A DNA stretch of 64,000 nt from Chlorops oryzae (Eukaryota > Arthropoda > Insecta > Diptera > Chloropidae). How positions within the stretch are numbered: the first letter of the stretch is position 1; each line of letters opens with the position of its first letter. The translations under genes were made by a program, and so were the position numbers. Location: positions 9,455,012-9,519,011 of the forward strand of contig CM035808.1 of assembly GCA_020466095.1 (NCBI GenBank), written 5' to 3'. The notes below the pieces were generated by a model that was not told the origin of the DNA, searched no databases, and was given only the letters and a program-made list of their open reading frames with translations. Shown piece by piece: positions 14,006 through 28,900 of this stretch.

Positions 14006-14259
14006 GGCGTTGATGTTAGTTGCGTCTTATTTTCTGTTCTTCTTTGATATCCCATTTTCTCATGGTTTCTCAAAGGGCTCATGTGAGGCATAAGTGTGTC
14101 ACCCTTGGTGGCAGTTCCAACGTGAACCAATCAAGTCGAAATTCAACGGCTACGGGACCAGAATTTAGCAAAAAGAACAATCCACTTCCAACAATATCAA
14201 TGAGGTTTAAAAGCTTAATGGGTAATCAACAACCATTTTTGGTAATACCTAACACTTAC

Positions 14260-15070
14260 AAAAAACACAAAATATAGCACAACGTCCGAACCATAACCAT
14301 AATAGGCTATCAATTTGACGTAAAACCAACTTCATTCAACCGTTAACCAACAATAAGGTTGCACAAATAGTACCAGACACAAATCGAAATTTAAATTCAG
14401 CAACAACTCAAATTCAATAACCAATCGAATAAAATTAGAATTTAGAACTGCACCCCAAAGATTCAATCAAGAAAAGCTAAAGCTTCAATCCATTCAAAGG
14501 AACGTTAATTTGCCGCCCAACCAAATAACCTAACTCGAGAAAGCGAACCAAATTCCCAAGTTCACCAACAAAGTTAAAAATTGAGCCCCATACACCAAAT
14601 GAATCTAATCATAAAGAACTAATCCAACTGTTCACCAAGCAAAGTAGAATTTTATTTCAACACTAACCACCATAAGCACAAACTTGCCCAAACACATCAA
14701 ATGCAGACCAACCACTACCTAACCAACTAAGCATGCAACCAACCTATTAACCAACTAAACACAACCTTACCAACCACACAACAACCTATTTCATCTTCTA
14801 CACCCAACCAACTCAAACCATACAATCATACTCACAAAAAAATTCAATCAAAACGCGCTAAAACCAATTTACCAAAAATTTGGCAGACTTAATATTCATA
14901 CTAAAGACGCTAAAATGTTACCAATTACATTGTAAACCTAATCAACGAAAAACAAATTTTACCAACAAAGTCAACCTTAAACAATTAATCAAACGTAAAT
15001 AACTTCATTAAAACCTTAGAATCAATTTTTCGCTCAAAGACTAAAAAGTTATCGACTCGAAAACTAAAAT
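14260..15070. other. Strongly A+C-skewed stretch
   Basis: For about 800 bases the plus strand is dominated by A and C, with repeated CAACC, ACCAA and CCAAC words and very few G. No open frame survives in it. It follows the SINE-like head at 13915. A low-complexity tail, a degraded retroelement internal region, or strand-biased mutation are all possible. Confidence 0.5.
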
Positions 15071-16770
15071 CAACTCGAAAACTATTTTTACTAAAGCATC
15101 TTGAATGACCAATAAAATTACTGCATATACCGTAAATTCAAATCAATTTCGTATGCTCTTTGAAAATAAAAATATCTAATACGAAGAATATAGAAAATAC
15201 ATAAAATTATCGAAAAACGCTTTGGCCTTGATTTGTGTTTTCTTTCAACTTTACTTCCTAGTCATAAAAGCCAGTCTCCGAGTTTATTTTACGCTCGCAA
15301 CAAAGTCATTTTTAAGGCCCTACAACGCCCATATTTAAGCTTATCCTGAGTGTGCTTAAAATTAATTTCAAAAAAAAAAAAATTAAACTTGAGAAAATCT
15401 GAATGTCTGAGAGTTGAAACCATAAACAAAGAAGAGTCATTAACCCTGAGTTGTTTACCTCAGAGCTAGTAAAAAGAAAAATATCATTTTGCAATATTCA
15501 AAAGAAAAAAGATACTATCCGATAAATGAACCAATTACTCATAAGGAAAAGAGCACGTACAAAATTAAAAAAATATAAAAAAAAAAACATTCTAAAATGA
15601 GTTTCGCGAAATTTCATATCAATGAAAATCAACCATAAAACATAATATTCAAAAAAAAAAAAAAAAGAAATAAAGACTCATATTAATATGCAAATATTAT
15701 GATAAGTATGCAATGCATAATCGAATGACAATTTTGGCTCAACGATTTTCGTTCCACTTGACTTTTGAACACACTACAAAGTAGTAAACTCGTCGATCAT
15801 AGCCGAAGTTCAATCTCCTACTCACTCAGATCTCAGGTCTCAGCTCTATGCATTGTGATTCGTTTAGTTATTCGATGACCTACAACAGTTTTCTCGTTGA
15901 CATTCATGACATATTCAATATACATGGATAATTTGGTCAACAAACACACGCACACATACACACATGCGTACACACACACCCATAAGAAACATGGCTTCAA
16001 TTGACTGCTACTTTAATGGCTCCGACGACCTTGACGAATCGAAGAAAAAAAATCGATTTTAAAAAATTTTTAAATCACTTAAATAGAAAATAAAATTCAT
16101 AGAAGACCAAAGAAAACGAAATCGCAGCAAATGCATCAACTGCTGACCCTTCAAAATGAAGCTGATAAACACCTTTTAAATCTCTTATCATCACTTTCGA
16201 TTTTGATGTTTTAGCATTGCGATCATATGGATCGATCGATCGATCGATCGATCATCGGACTCGTTTAGCCGCATCATGGCCGGACAAGGTCAAGCCGCGC
16301 ATTATTTAAAATGAAAATTTTTAACCAGATTCTTGACATACGGCACGCTTATATAACAACGCTGGCTTCGTTTGCTTAAGGAGGCCAATGGTGGTGGTAT
16401 ATTTATACATATATATATCATTTATATATGCATATATTCACACATCCATACGAACGGAGATACATAGCGCGCATATACACCGAATAAATAGCAATGATAT
16501 ACCAACTCTCTAAAGCTGGCCTTTTATTTTCTTGTGTACTTTTAGAAACCGTTAACAGTTCGCGCTTAAAGTCGTTGAAAACACATTGTAGCGGACGTTT
16601 TATTTAAGAGAAAAATTTTCAAAAACAAAAATAAAAATATTATTTAAATACGCAAGGAAAAAAAACAGAAAGCAACAAGACAATTTCGCGAAAACAATAA
16701 GAAAAAAATAATATAAAATAAAATAAAATAAAATAAAAGGCGAAGCACAAACTCACACAGCCACGACAAA
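15071..16770. other. Upstream region of the secreted-protein gene
   Basis: No gene seen. It holds a CA-rich microsatellite (about 15943-15980), a (GATC)n run (16230-16254) and an AAAAT-type run just before the start codon at 16771. The promoter and any 5' untranslated exon of the downstream gene should lie here or further left, but no core element is convincing. Confidence 0.5.
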
Positions 16771-16902
16771 ATGAAGCAAGACACTTTCATTTTCGTTTGC
16801 TGCCTATGGAGCGCAGCAGCCATTGCATTCGTATCCGCAAATCCATTGCCCGCCAGCAACCAGGAACTGGATGTGCTACAAATACCGCTAGCAAATGGAA
16901 AG
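16771..16902 (+). CDS. Secreted-protein gene, exon 1 (signal peptide)
   Basis: Forty-four codons, ending in a clean donor (AAG|GTAAGT) in phase 0. The ATG follows ACAAA, and a hydrophobic stretch of about 18 residues sits right after a short start. A cleavage near VSA-NPLP is plausible. The intron that follows is about 15 kb and holds most of the mobile elements between 17 and 31 kb. Confidence 0.85.
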
Positions 16903-19900
16903 GTAAGTTAATTTGCACTGCCATTCGTCGCGCTAACGACGCTGACCGATAATTATCTTCGCAATTGTTTACCCTGCGAGCACAAAAGGTACTCATTTGC
17001 ACTTTTTCAGCTGCCTGACCTAGAGCTAGGTGTTGAGACTTTGGAAAAACGATAAAAATAAAAAAAATAACAGCTGATGTAGCTTTTTTTTGTTAAAAAA
17101 AAAATTGAAGAAAATTTCCTCTTATCTTTTTGCCTGCGAATTTGAGAATGAAAAGTGAAGTTTTTACACACAGTGCAAGCCCTTATGAGGAAGCGTCCAA
17201 AGACATTAGCTGATGACTTTTAACATTAATCAGTCTCTTAACAAAAAAAAAAGTAAAAGGACCCTGTGGGGGAGATCGCACTAAGGTGTTCAACATGATT
17301 CTAAACATTGTTTCAAATCTAAAATTGGTAAAGCCAAAAAGGAGCTAACTGTATGCTGCTCTAATGTGGGCTTTTTTGAAGACATTTTACTCTTATTACT
17401 GGTGCCTAAGAATGCAGGACCTTTCTCTCCAATTAACTTAAAATGAACTTAAGACTTTACAGCGGAATTCTCATATGCAGATTCGCAGGGTGATATTAGG
17501 AAATCCCTGTGGAGTTTTCATCCTACAGCCCTTTCGAAATGACAAAATTAACAAAAAACAAAAATAATAAAAATTAAAAAAAGGCACCATTGAGGAGCTC
17601 TTTCCGATTATTTCCGGAAATCAAAACTAAAACCAAATCAAAAAAAAAGGTTAACACTGTGTTCCCAAGAAATTATCTTCCGAACTCAGCGCCCTTTTCA
17701 GAAGCCGGGTCATTGTGGACTTACAAATTTATACCTTAAAGTATGCAACATATTTTTGTGATAAGGCTTAAGTTTGTCATTTTCATTGTTTTCGTTACCA
17801 TTATTCCCTCACTTAGAAAATATAGCTTTGCCATTTATCCATAAAAATACCGTGTATCCCGTGCTGTAATATGGATTGACCTAAATGTAGCCTTCGGTTA
17901 GTCCTTCATGTGTACCAGTACTAGTCCCCTCATAATTACACTTCTAATGTATTCAATTGACCTTTTCAACATGGGCCTGTCATTGGAGAGGGACTAGTCC
18001 GCAAAACCGCAGTTTTTTGGGTCAATTGTTGTAATTTCGTCTGGTTTTAAGATAATCTAATAAGGAAAATAAAAAATCCAGTTTCTTAATATATTATTCT
18101 AAGTTGATGAAAGTGTCATTTACAGACCCTTACTCTTAAACCAACCCCTTTATTCCCGACCGCCGACATAGCCGAATTCGATGGAGCGTATTGCCATAAT
18201 ATAACCGTTAGGATTTGGACCGGTCAAAGGCCAGTCCTTCTTAGGAAATTGACCGGCTCATTACTGCAGGGTTTTGCAGGGTCATTTTGTGTTGCCTGAA
18301 AGGTACCCTTACTAATTATAACACTTTTAAAAGGGATGATTTTTGTATGTATTTCTAAATATTATAAAAAATATTTAGAAATTTTCAAAAACTTTTATTT
18401 TTTTCTATACAAAATGTGTCCCCTTTTTTTTTGGTTTGTTTCATCGCGGCGAGGAGGTCAAAAATCCTTTCGGACTGCCAGCATCCGCCCTTACTGGGTG
18501 TGTGGTGATTCCACTAAAAAAACGTCCCCCTCTTTTCTCAACGGGAGTCCTACCATGGAAATCCTTGGGGCAGTACTTCGCGGTAGGTCCTAAAATAGTT
18601 GACGCTTCCCTCATTAACCCGCGGCCGGATCTCGCTTTCATGCATTTATTTGTCAGTCTGTATGATTCGACTAAGGCAGTCCGCTAGCACCGCGACTCGG
18701 GAAAGGCGGGGCCGTCAAGCCCGTGACCCGTGCCATGGGGTCTCCCTGCCTTCAAATGTGTCCCCTTTTAAAGTGCTATAAATCAATAATGGTATCATTT
18801 AGACAAGTGGTACAAGAACAAAAAACATAGCCCTTGACATGAGGTACCACATATTAAAATTATGCATAAAGTGGCCTGGACACCCTGTATGTATTGTCAT
18901 GTTTTTTGCTGTTAACCAATTGTTTTCAATCATCAATTAACTTGGCTTGATATCAGTAGATCTAATTGTACTCACAGTAGAGCTTTTTTGTCCATACAAC
19001 GTTTTAGCAGGTATTTTATTACACTTACAAAAAAAAAACAGCAACTAACCGAAATTAATTTAACGTTCATTCGAGTTTCCGGTAAGCAATTCTGGTCGTT
19101 ATTACTTATCTTATGCAACTTTTTGCATAACAGACAGCTGTCAAAAATGTCCAAAATGCATTAAACTTACAAGAAAGACTTAAAAGCAGTTAAGTCAAAT
19201 TAAAATCCTATTAATATCTTTTGCTTCCTTCGAACGGCGGGGCATTCATAGAAGAGACTTCTTTAAGCACAATAATGTTTCAAAGTTCAAAAGGAATGAA
19301 ATGAATCTGAATTCATATTCAGCAGCATGTTGCATAGCGATTGTTGCTAAGGCCATCGTCTTCATTTGAGCCGCTTTACAAGAACAATTTTCATCACAAG
19401 CTCCTTTTGCGTCACAAGACTTAAGTATTTTTCCCCATAATTTTTAACAATGAAACTGAAAGTAAAATGAAAGAAAATTTTCAATAAACATCTTTTTTAA
19501 TGATTATTTTTTTTATGATTAACAAGTTACCGCATAGATTTCGCTTTTATTTTGTGTTTTTCTTTCATTTTTTTCTTTTTTCTTTTTTTTTTTGCTTTAA
19601 AACATAAGTCAAAAAACCGAAAAAATTGGCACAAAGCCGAAACCGGCTGTCATGCAACACCAACTTGGGCTGTCTTGGGTTAATGCTCAGCTTGGGCAAC
19701 TGCATGGTTTAGCTTTTAACATCGAAGTGTTAGTATAACTCGCCGATGTTTTCGGTCTTTAGTAGGTGCCCCAGTGCTAGCGGACAGCCGAACGCGTGGC
19801 ATAGTAAGACTGTACCAGCGAATAAGCCGACGAAAAAAAAGGCTGACTGAGGTAAAATTCCTCCTCTAAGAAACGGAATTTTGAATTTTCGGATTTCTTT

Positions 19901-22900
19901 CCGCTTGTGACGGGGCGCGCAGTTGTTTAATTACAACATAAATGAATGATTTGGCGTTTTTCTTTTCTTTTTTCGGCTTTAAGTTCCTCCAAACGGACTG
20001 ATACTAAGATTTTTCTTTAATTTTTTTAACAACTTTATTTTATAACGTACATTCGACCATTCATCGATGTGATTTTGTGTCCTTTGAATGGCCTCCAAGT
20101 GGAAATATTTTTGGAGTATTTTTTTTATATCGATTTTTTGTGTGCGCTTTCAATAATTCAAATTAATGCAAATCAAAGCAAGCTCTACGATTAAAAGCTT
20201 TGAATAATTTCGCTAAGAACAAAAAAATTCAAAAAAAAATTAACACAACAAGTAATTCACAAATAGGTATGTGCACAAGTATTTATTTTAAATCCCTTCA
20301 AAATACCAAAATCCATACACTGAATGGGAAAATATGAATCAATTGAAAAGCCGCAATAAAGCTAAAAAAAAAAATAAAAAATAATGGTATATATAAAAAC
20401 CCCTTTTCAATGTAGAATGAAAGCGGCGTATTAATGCATTAACACTTTATAATTACAAATAACAATTAAATGAAATTTTTAAATGAAGCACTTCCACGAA
20501 CATTCACATTTTTACAAACATATTACCTGAAATAATTCGCTTATGGAATTCGAATTTCCAACTAGCATTGAAACAAATTATTCCGAAAAGCAGAGCGATT
20601 TTCGACAACATACCTACATTGCAATGCACTGTGGTTGGAAAAAGTGAAATTGCAACTAAAATTTCAATTTTTTTTTTTTATTTTCGAGAGGATGTTCTTT
20701 TGTCCTTAGGATCTTTTATTTAAAAATTGTATTGAATCACTATAATATTTTTTAAAAGGTCAATTTATAAAGTCTTTCCCGACATTCTCGGAAAAAAAGT
20801 GACAAATGACAATACAGTAGTTTCGCTATATAAGAAACTCGTATATAAGAAAAACCCGCTTTTAAGAAACGGAATCTCAGGGCACCAAGTCCATTTATAT
20901 TAAGCTCTGTACAAAAATGTTTGTGTATAAGAAACTCGTATATATGAAAAACCCGCCTTTAAGAAACTGTTTACGAAAACCAAAAACTATTTTTGTATGG
21001 AAAAAATTTTTGTATAAGAAACTTGGATTTTATCAATAATTTAACACCCCTATTTTCAAATATCGGTAGTTTATGTAAGAAAAAATTTTCTTATAAACGG
21101 TTTTTTTTTAAGAAAGAATTTATCTTATAAACGGGTTCTTATATAGGAAAAACCGGATATAAGAATGAAATTTCTTGGCAAAATCGACTTTCTTATAAAG
21201 CGAAACTACTGTAATGACTTCAATTAAATTTCGGAATCATTTTTCTGATCCTCACATTTCCTTCTTATTTCGGACTCATTTCAGCCGCTTAAAACGTTTG
21301 CTTATATAAACCTACATATCATCACATTGAGGCCTTTTATACTTATGTCAATTCTAGAGCTTTTTGCAGCAATATCGTGTAACTATTCGGTAAAAAGTAA
21401 GCGTATTGACTCTAGTACAAGTATATTCTAATAAAGTCTAACGATTACTCGATGTAGTAATCGATACGTCTAGAAGTATCTCGATACTAGAACTTTTTTT
21501 GCACTCATGCCAGCTGATGGTTGCCGGAGTAATAAAGTACTACTATAATGGGTCCAAAAAACAGTATGGTAGTAGAGTGAGTTGAGTTGATATTTGATTA
21601 CTAAATACTGGATGAAGATTCAAAGAGCATGAGAGAGTTTTGATTACTTTTTCAACATTGAGTTATTCATGCAACGTCATTCGTTCGGGAACAATATTTG
21701 AAAAATGTATAATGAGTACTTAGTAACGAGTACTAAGCAATGATTACTTGATGCAAACTAATGAATACACTCGAGTAGTTTAAATTTCAGCGAAATAACA
21801 GCTCTAGCAAGTACTCAATCGATCGTTTTTTTGACCTGTTTTGTCCGTGGAAAGACGGATGTAACTCTAAAAGCGAATAAAAATAAGACTCTAATTGACT
21901 AACTTTAAAGGGCCTGATTCGTGAGAAATTTTCACTGTTGCTTCCCAAGACACTTAAAGCGAATACAGTTATCAACAATCTAATTAAAGTCTTACGAAGC
22001 CATTCATATCAGTTTTAACCAATCAGAAAAATTCCATTTATTCTCATGCTCAAAACTTACATTCCTATAAATTCATTTTTATTATAGCATTAAGCTTCAA
22101 ATTGAAGAAAATTCTTTATTTTGCGAAAAGTAAAAAAAAAAAAAAATACTTGTTTGAAAGGAAATTTTTCCCACTGTGCAATGTTATCAAAAAATATTTG
22201 TAAAGTAATTAAAACTTTATTTAAATTCATAGCTATGCTCAGTGTTAATTGATTTGTGATTACAAAGCCTTCCAAATTAAATGGAATTTACAAGTTAAAT
22301 GGAGAATTCCATTTAAATGCCGATTTTGGCCTATCTTTGTGGCCGCATAAAATCTCACCAAAGAATTTTAAATACATACCTGCCTACATTTTCAACCATT
22401 TTGTATTGATCAAAGTTAAAACAATGAGGAATTTATTATTTAAAGAGAAGCTTTAGTCAACGATACAGTTTTATTTTTGAACATTAATCAATGAAAATAA
22501 CTCCAAAGATGATTGATCGATTAAGCTAACAGAAGCTTATGCCAAAAATAAAAATTCAAAGGGATTTTTTTTCAATGAAAAAATGTGAAAGTGATAAGAT
22601 TTTGACAAAAGATCCTTTAAGCACTCTTATTAGCATATTGGCATTGATCCTTTAAAAATCACACAATATTCCTCGGATATATGCACATCGGATATAGACA
22701 TTTCCCGCTTCAAAGCTTCGAAATTTGTCTCTTCGTCATCCTTCAATCCAATGAATTCGTTCCCCGCTTTTTGATGGTCCCTATATCCGGGGAATACTGT
22801 TATACCTACATTTTTCCCCCATACGGGGCCGTCCATTAATGCTCGCTTACATGGTCCCTTACGTAATTAATGGACAGAGCCCCTATGCCGCATGAAGATT

Positions 22901-25900
22901 AGAAGACTTTCGTGGAGGCAGCTCATAATTTGTTAGTGAGAAGGAAAGCATCGGTCGCATACTCTTGTATGTTTCTCACCCATAAACTAGTTACGAGTGT
23001 CCGCCGAAATAGTCTGCCAATACAGATACGGATTTTCTGAGCAAAATGTTAATCTGCAATAGAATGACATAGAAATTAATTTGTCCGAATAATCAGAGCC
23101 ACCAAAAGTCTATAAACACAACCTGAGAATCAAGTTGAGTCGATATCTTTGATTTGTTTTTTTTTTTTTTTTGCTCAATAGGCACTAACCTCATGAAAAA
23201 TCGGTGATTTAGCCACTCACAGAACTTAATGCCCATGAAAAATTGCCTAAGCCGAAAGAGTTGAAAAAATTGTCTGCCCCAAACATCAACTTATTCGATT
23301 GGGTTAGTAATAATAAACTAGTTATTTGCACAAATAAACACAGACGCATGCGCAAAATTGTGATGTAACCGGGCTTGTTGTGGCACAACTATTGCATGCC
23401 AACTGTTAACATGCAAAATCGAGACCGAACTGTACGACATCGTGGCAAATGGAGAAAAATTATTTACTTCCATGCTTTGTCTCATGCGTTGTAAAACATG
23501 ATTTTGACTAACAATGCAATTATTTTGTTGAATATATTATTATTCAGTGGCATGCGGCAGTTCGTAATTGCATTTCTTGTTTCAAATGAATTGCATTTGT
23601 ATGTTAATATTCAGAAATTTTCAGCGCAAGGACGTAGCCGGAATTTCATGCAAAACTGAAACGAAATTTCAAATAAATTGTTTTTTTTTTGGCAAAAAAT
23701 ATATTTTTGATTTTTAAATTCCTAATTGAAAAGGCAGATAATTTCATTAATATCCTCATGCCTACGCATTTTTTGGCATTCATATTGCAACACCAGGCTA
23801 ACAGATTTCTAAGAATTCGTACAAGTTGCCCAACAAAAAATATAAATTAAAGTCACATTCTGACATTCTTTGATTCTTTAATTTATATTTATCCAATCAA
23901 CAACAAAAAAACCAAAAATGAAAAAACAAGCAGCAACGGAAATTCAATCGGGAAAGAGGCAATTTTCTGCAATTAACAATTTTTATGAAATAATTTGCTC
24001 TTTATGACATATAATTACATAATTAAACACAGCACTGTGTACTCCTTGTCATAATCGACACACGATTTTCCTTAAGTCACTCATAGGTGCTTAATGTCCA
24101 TATGCGATTATCTACCAAAGCAATTTAGCAATACTTTTTCCCCTTTTTTCTCAGCACACTGACCGAGTGACAGATACTCTCCATCATACTCCATCGAGCT
24201 ATCCATTTTAGTCCGTGTAACTCAACAGCATTGAAACATAAAAATATTTTTTTTTTTAAAACTTCATTATTAAAATTTTCAAAGAAACTCGTTTAGCAAC
24301 TTACTTTTCATGCTCATTTGGGTGTTAAAGCCCAAATATCGAGTTGCAACAGCTGGGCTCAATATAATAGGAGCATAAAAAAAAACCTATAAATAAAGAA
24401 GAAGAAAAAACATTAATAAAAATTCGTTAATATTAATAAAATTGATTTTTATTTTTGAGCTGGCAGTTTTGCTCTATTTTGGGGGTTTTTTTGCTTCCCC
24501 CAGCACCCTATAATTTATCGAATGCAGTCGTCCGTCGCAGCATCAAGCCGATATTGATAGTTTTTTGCAGCAACTCTGAATATTCGTTTATTAAATTTTT
24601 TTTTATTAAATTAAATAATAAAGCTTTTCATTTCCTCAATTTGAATTTCAAAGACTTTTTTAGCGCATCAAAAATTTGAACCTTCAAAAAAAATGAAGGC
24701 AAGGCAAAAGACATCATCGATTTTGCAGGGCAAATTTTTTCTCTTTTAACTTTGACTTCAGAAAAAATTTAACGAATATCAATTTGGTTTGATTATTTTC
24801 ATAATTAATCATTCAATATGATATGAGCGAGAGTTTTATGTGACAATAATTTTTGGTTCCATTTCCATTAATATTGTGAAACTTTCAATTATCCATGGAT
24901 CAATCGCGTGATTTTTTGAGACGACCCAAAGTTGATAATTGATTTTCCTGAGCTGAGCTTTGAAGATCTCCTTTCGAAATCATGTCTTTTGAAATGCAAT
25001 TTAATTTTCGCGGTCTTAATTGCGACGCATCCATAAACACGGGGATTTTATCGAAACACAAAACGACCTTCACCGACTTAAAGCGTTTTGCACTTTTAAC
25101 TTTGTTAATAGGCAATAAATATTAGCAAATATGAAGCTTTAAATATCTCTCTTTTTGATGAGCAATAAACATGTTTGAGCTCATAAGAATCGATTTCGTT
25201 TTCACGATTTATGGTTGCAGTAATTTTCAAAAGATTTAAATTTACTGCAGATTATTTACAGCGAAGGTTTCCACTTCTATGTAATAAAGTCTTTGATGAT
25301 TATTGTAACTATTGAAAAGATATTTCAATTATCATTTTAATTATCAATGCAATTACTGATATTTCTATTATATTTAACCACGTTTTTTTAAGGGTTTGGG
25401 TAGACGGAATTTGCAAAAAAAAAAAAAAAAATAATTTTCAAGAACAGTCTTCCGTTTGAGGTATTTTCGTCCTTCTTACTTTTGTCGTACATAGTTCAAA
25501 AACTGAGTGATATTCCCATTTTAAAGCAGTGATGGCCAGACCTATACGTAAACATTTATAATTGTGTGCGTGAATGCGCTGTCGACTTCGCTGTGAGTTC
25601 CCTGTAGGAAGTTCAACTAGTGCAGAAGTTATTCCTTCGACTACTTCTCAAAGTTCCATTGCAGTACTAACTCAATTTCTCGATAAAATATTTTTTTCCC
25701 TCGCCATACGAATGCATTTACCACGTTTTGTAAGACTTTTGTCTGAATTGCAAAAAAACAGATATTTTCAAAAAGTTCTTGAGGTATTCGTCTTCTTTTT
25801 TAGTCTACCCAGTTACAGGGAACAGGCCAATCAGAAATTTACTATACACGTGGTGTGGGGATGTCCTTGGCCATCCAAGCCTGCAATTTACATTCGCTCA

Positions 25901-28900
25901 TTGCCACACCCTTTTATGCGCCATCACAGTATTTCCTAGGAAAAGGGCAGAAAAGGCCAGCAAGCGACGAGAAAAAAGAAATTTTTTTTGTTTTGAATTT
26001 TTATAAATTAATTTGAATTCCTTAAAAATAAATTTTAGTTTATTATATCTATTAAATTTAATACATTACTTTCTTAAATTCTCACCAATTTTGAGCGAAT
26101 TTGCGCAAAGCTTGTGGAGAAGCTCGTAGCAAACGGTTTTAACAATTTCTTGGTCAAATTCATTAGTTACGTCTAATTGGAAACATTTAACGATTTTGTC
26201 CACCAATCGATATGACTTGAAAATGACCTTAAAAACAAAATAAAAACCTTACATTTAGGCAAATGTTGTTTCCAAAATACTGAACTATAACCAAAAGCAA
26301 ACTAATTATAATTAAAGTAAAATTTGGAAAAATCTGCGCCGCAGGGTTGAACGAACCTCCGCACAGTTAGTTAACTACTGCTTCGTAACCTTACGGCAAA
26401 TGATCAATTGTTCCTAACAACGAAACAATCTACGCGCGAAAGGGAATGAACTTGAGCCTATCTACTCTTTCAGGTTCATTGGAGGTGAAGGCTGTATTTA
26501 GGATTGACGAATTTGTTTTTCACACACAAACGCAGCACGACCGGTTTTCGCACGAATCGGTATACGCTATACGTGTGCGACTGCTGCGTCGGCAAAATTC
26601 GGTCTCTCAAGCACAAGTGCCGACACTGTTTTAAAGCTTAGATCTATTGCTTTTCAAATATACATATTATATTTTGTTATACAGGGTGTTCCGTACTAAA
26701 GTGGTTTCTTTATGGAGTTGATAGAGACAGTCATTGTGAACAAAAAATCGTATCAGAGGAGGGATCTAAATTGTTACCCCGAGAAGTTACAAGGGAAAGA
26801 AAGAATTTTCCTCAGTTATTAATGCTGCTGGTTAGTGGAGTATTAATATATAAGTGGTATATTTTATATCACACATGTAGATAATAAATAAATAAATATT
26901 AAATAATATCCCAGGAATCAGGCCAGAGATTGTCTGAAAAATATGCCGAGTCCGCGGGCGAAGTGCCGAAATTCGTATGAGCGGTTGACGAGAAATCGGA
27001 ACGTTTTGTCCAATAAATTTCGGAATAATTTTCAGAAATTTCGGACTGACTTCGAAATGAAATATTACGAATTCGAATTGAAGTATTTGGCAAATTCTGA
27101 ATTCAGACAATGAGCAAAAATGCCGCTTACAGTCTCAAAAAGTATTAGATTTTGCTTAGAAAGTGAGGCATAAATAATGAATAGAGTTTCAGGATTTTCC
27201 AAAACATTTATTTTAAATATCAACATTAAAATTGGAGAAAATTAAGATAATTCGAAAAATATTTGAGAAAATATTTATTCGATTTAGACCCATTTGCTAC
27301 TGTTCCGGTTAAAGTTTATCGTCGCGATATCCTCTAAAAATGTTAAAATTTTCATAAAAATTTTTTTGTTTTTCGGAACGAAAACTTGAATGAGAACAGT
27401 AGCAAAAGGTCCTTAGTCTGACATCAGACATACATATCTGATATAAATGTTCGCTGGGATTGTACAGTAAGGAATTTATTTTTTGACATCTTCTTTAGCT
27501 ATAAATATCCAAACTAATATAATGCAAACTTTTAACCCAAACGTCAAATAAATGAAGAAATTTTTCGGACATCAGTAGGTTTTGTTTAGATCTGGGCTGG
27601 CATCTCTTTAAATAAATATGTGCATTCAAAACAGTGCAACATTTAGTCAACGAAAGTTATAGGTCCCTCAATCAACCAAAATACGAAATTTCCTTAACCC
27701 TCTAATTCCTGGCTCCGTCTCTAGACGGACTTTTTTCGAACAAATTACCAAAAAAAAATTTAATAATTATTTCAGATTCATGTTTTTCTACCCAAAATTA
27801 GTCATATCTGAACTTTTCATTGAAAAAAAAAAATTGTGGCATTAGAGGGTTAATAGTTTCACCACCTATATCAAATCGTTAATTGTATAAAAGAAAACCA
27901 ACAACAATACTGCACGAAAAATAGGTGTCAATGTCCCCTTCTTGTCTTCTGTTTTGAAAACAAAAACGTTACTTCCTCTTAAGCGTACTTCTCAACTTTG
28001 AGCATTACTGAAGGTGCAAAAAAAGACCATTAAAAAAATTTAAAAAAATTGTTTAAAAATCGTGACGCCGAAAACAATTTTCCGAAAGCCTTGCTCAACC
28101 ATTGCTCATGACTTTGTGCAGTTCAAATGATCTTTTGTTGCTGGGGGTTAAAAAAAAAATTGGAATTCAATTTATTTCATACAAATACTTTTCTGTCAGT
28201 CAATTCTCAATTGTTGACTTAATTAGTTTAAATTGTGTAATAAGATCTCAGTTTATATGAGCTTAGAAATGTCAGAAAATAATTTAATTCAAAATTAATT
28301 AAGTCCAATAACACAGGTATACAAGGTTTTGGACCAGAGAAACTGGATAGCGACCCTATAGGAATTTTTCGTGCTGATTCCGAATCTGGTACCCGTTTTT
28401 CTCTATCACGTCAAGTTTTTGAGAAATCGTTAAATAACGGTTTTTGACATTTTTACCTATAGTCTATGTCAATAATGAGGTCGTAGACCCTATATGCCTT
28501 AACCGATTTCAAAGTTTTTGGTACTCATATGAAAGAGGAATGACAACGCAACATATCCTTTATACACAAATTTGGAATTGATTCAGTAACTTGGAAGCTA
28601 TAGGGCAAAAAACGCGATGCTGCTTTCCAATTTTTAGCGATTTTGTTTAAAAACTTGAAATTCAAATGGTTATAATTTCCGAACCAAGGCTGGTATTCCA
28701 GGTCTTAATACTTTGAATGAAAGAACAATCAATTGAAAAAGTTTTGAGCCTAAAACAAAAAAAATCCGTTGCGTCGTTCTAATTTTATGAGGATTTTCGC
28801 TGAAAATGACAAAAACGAATTTTTTTAAATGTTGAGAAATTCTTTCAAATAAACAAATAATATCGATGTATCGATATATCAGGGTTTACAAAACATTGTT

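Noticed and set aside
22630..22836. Short minus-strand frame with protein-like composition
   Set aside because: It looks less AT-biased than neighbours but has no known motif and no adjoining splice-compatible exon; it ends in a palindromic element edge.
25574..25939. 121-residue plus-strand open frame in the large intron
   Set aside because: No domain recognised and an overlapping frame exists in another register; probably chance or a worn repeat.
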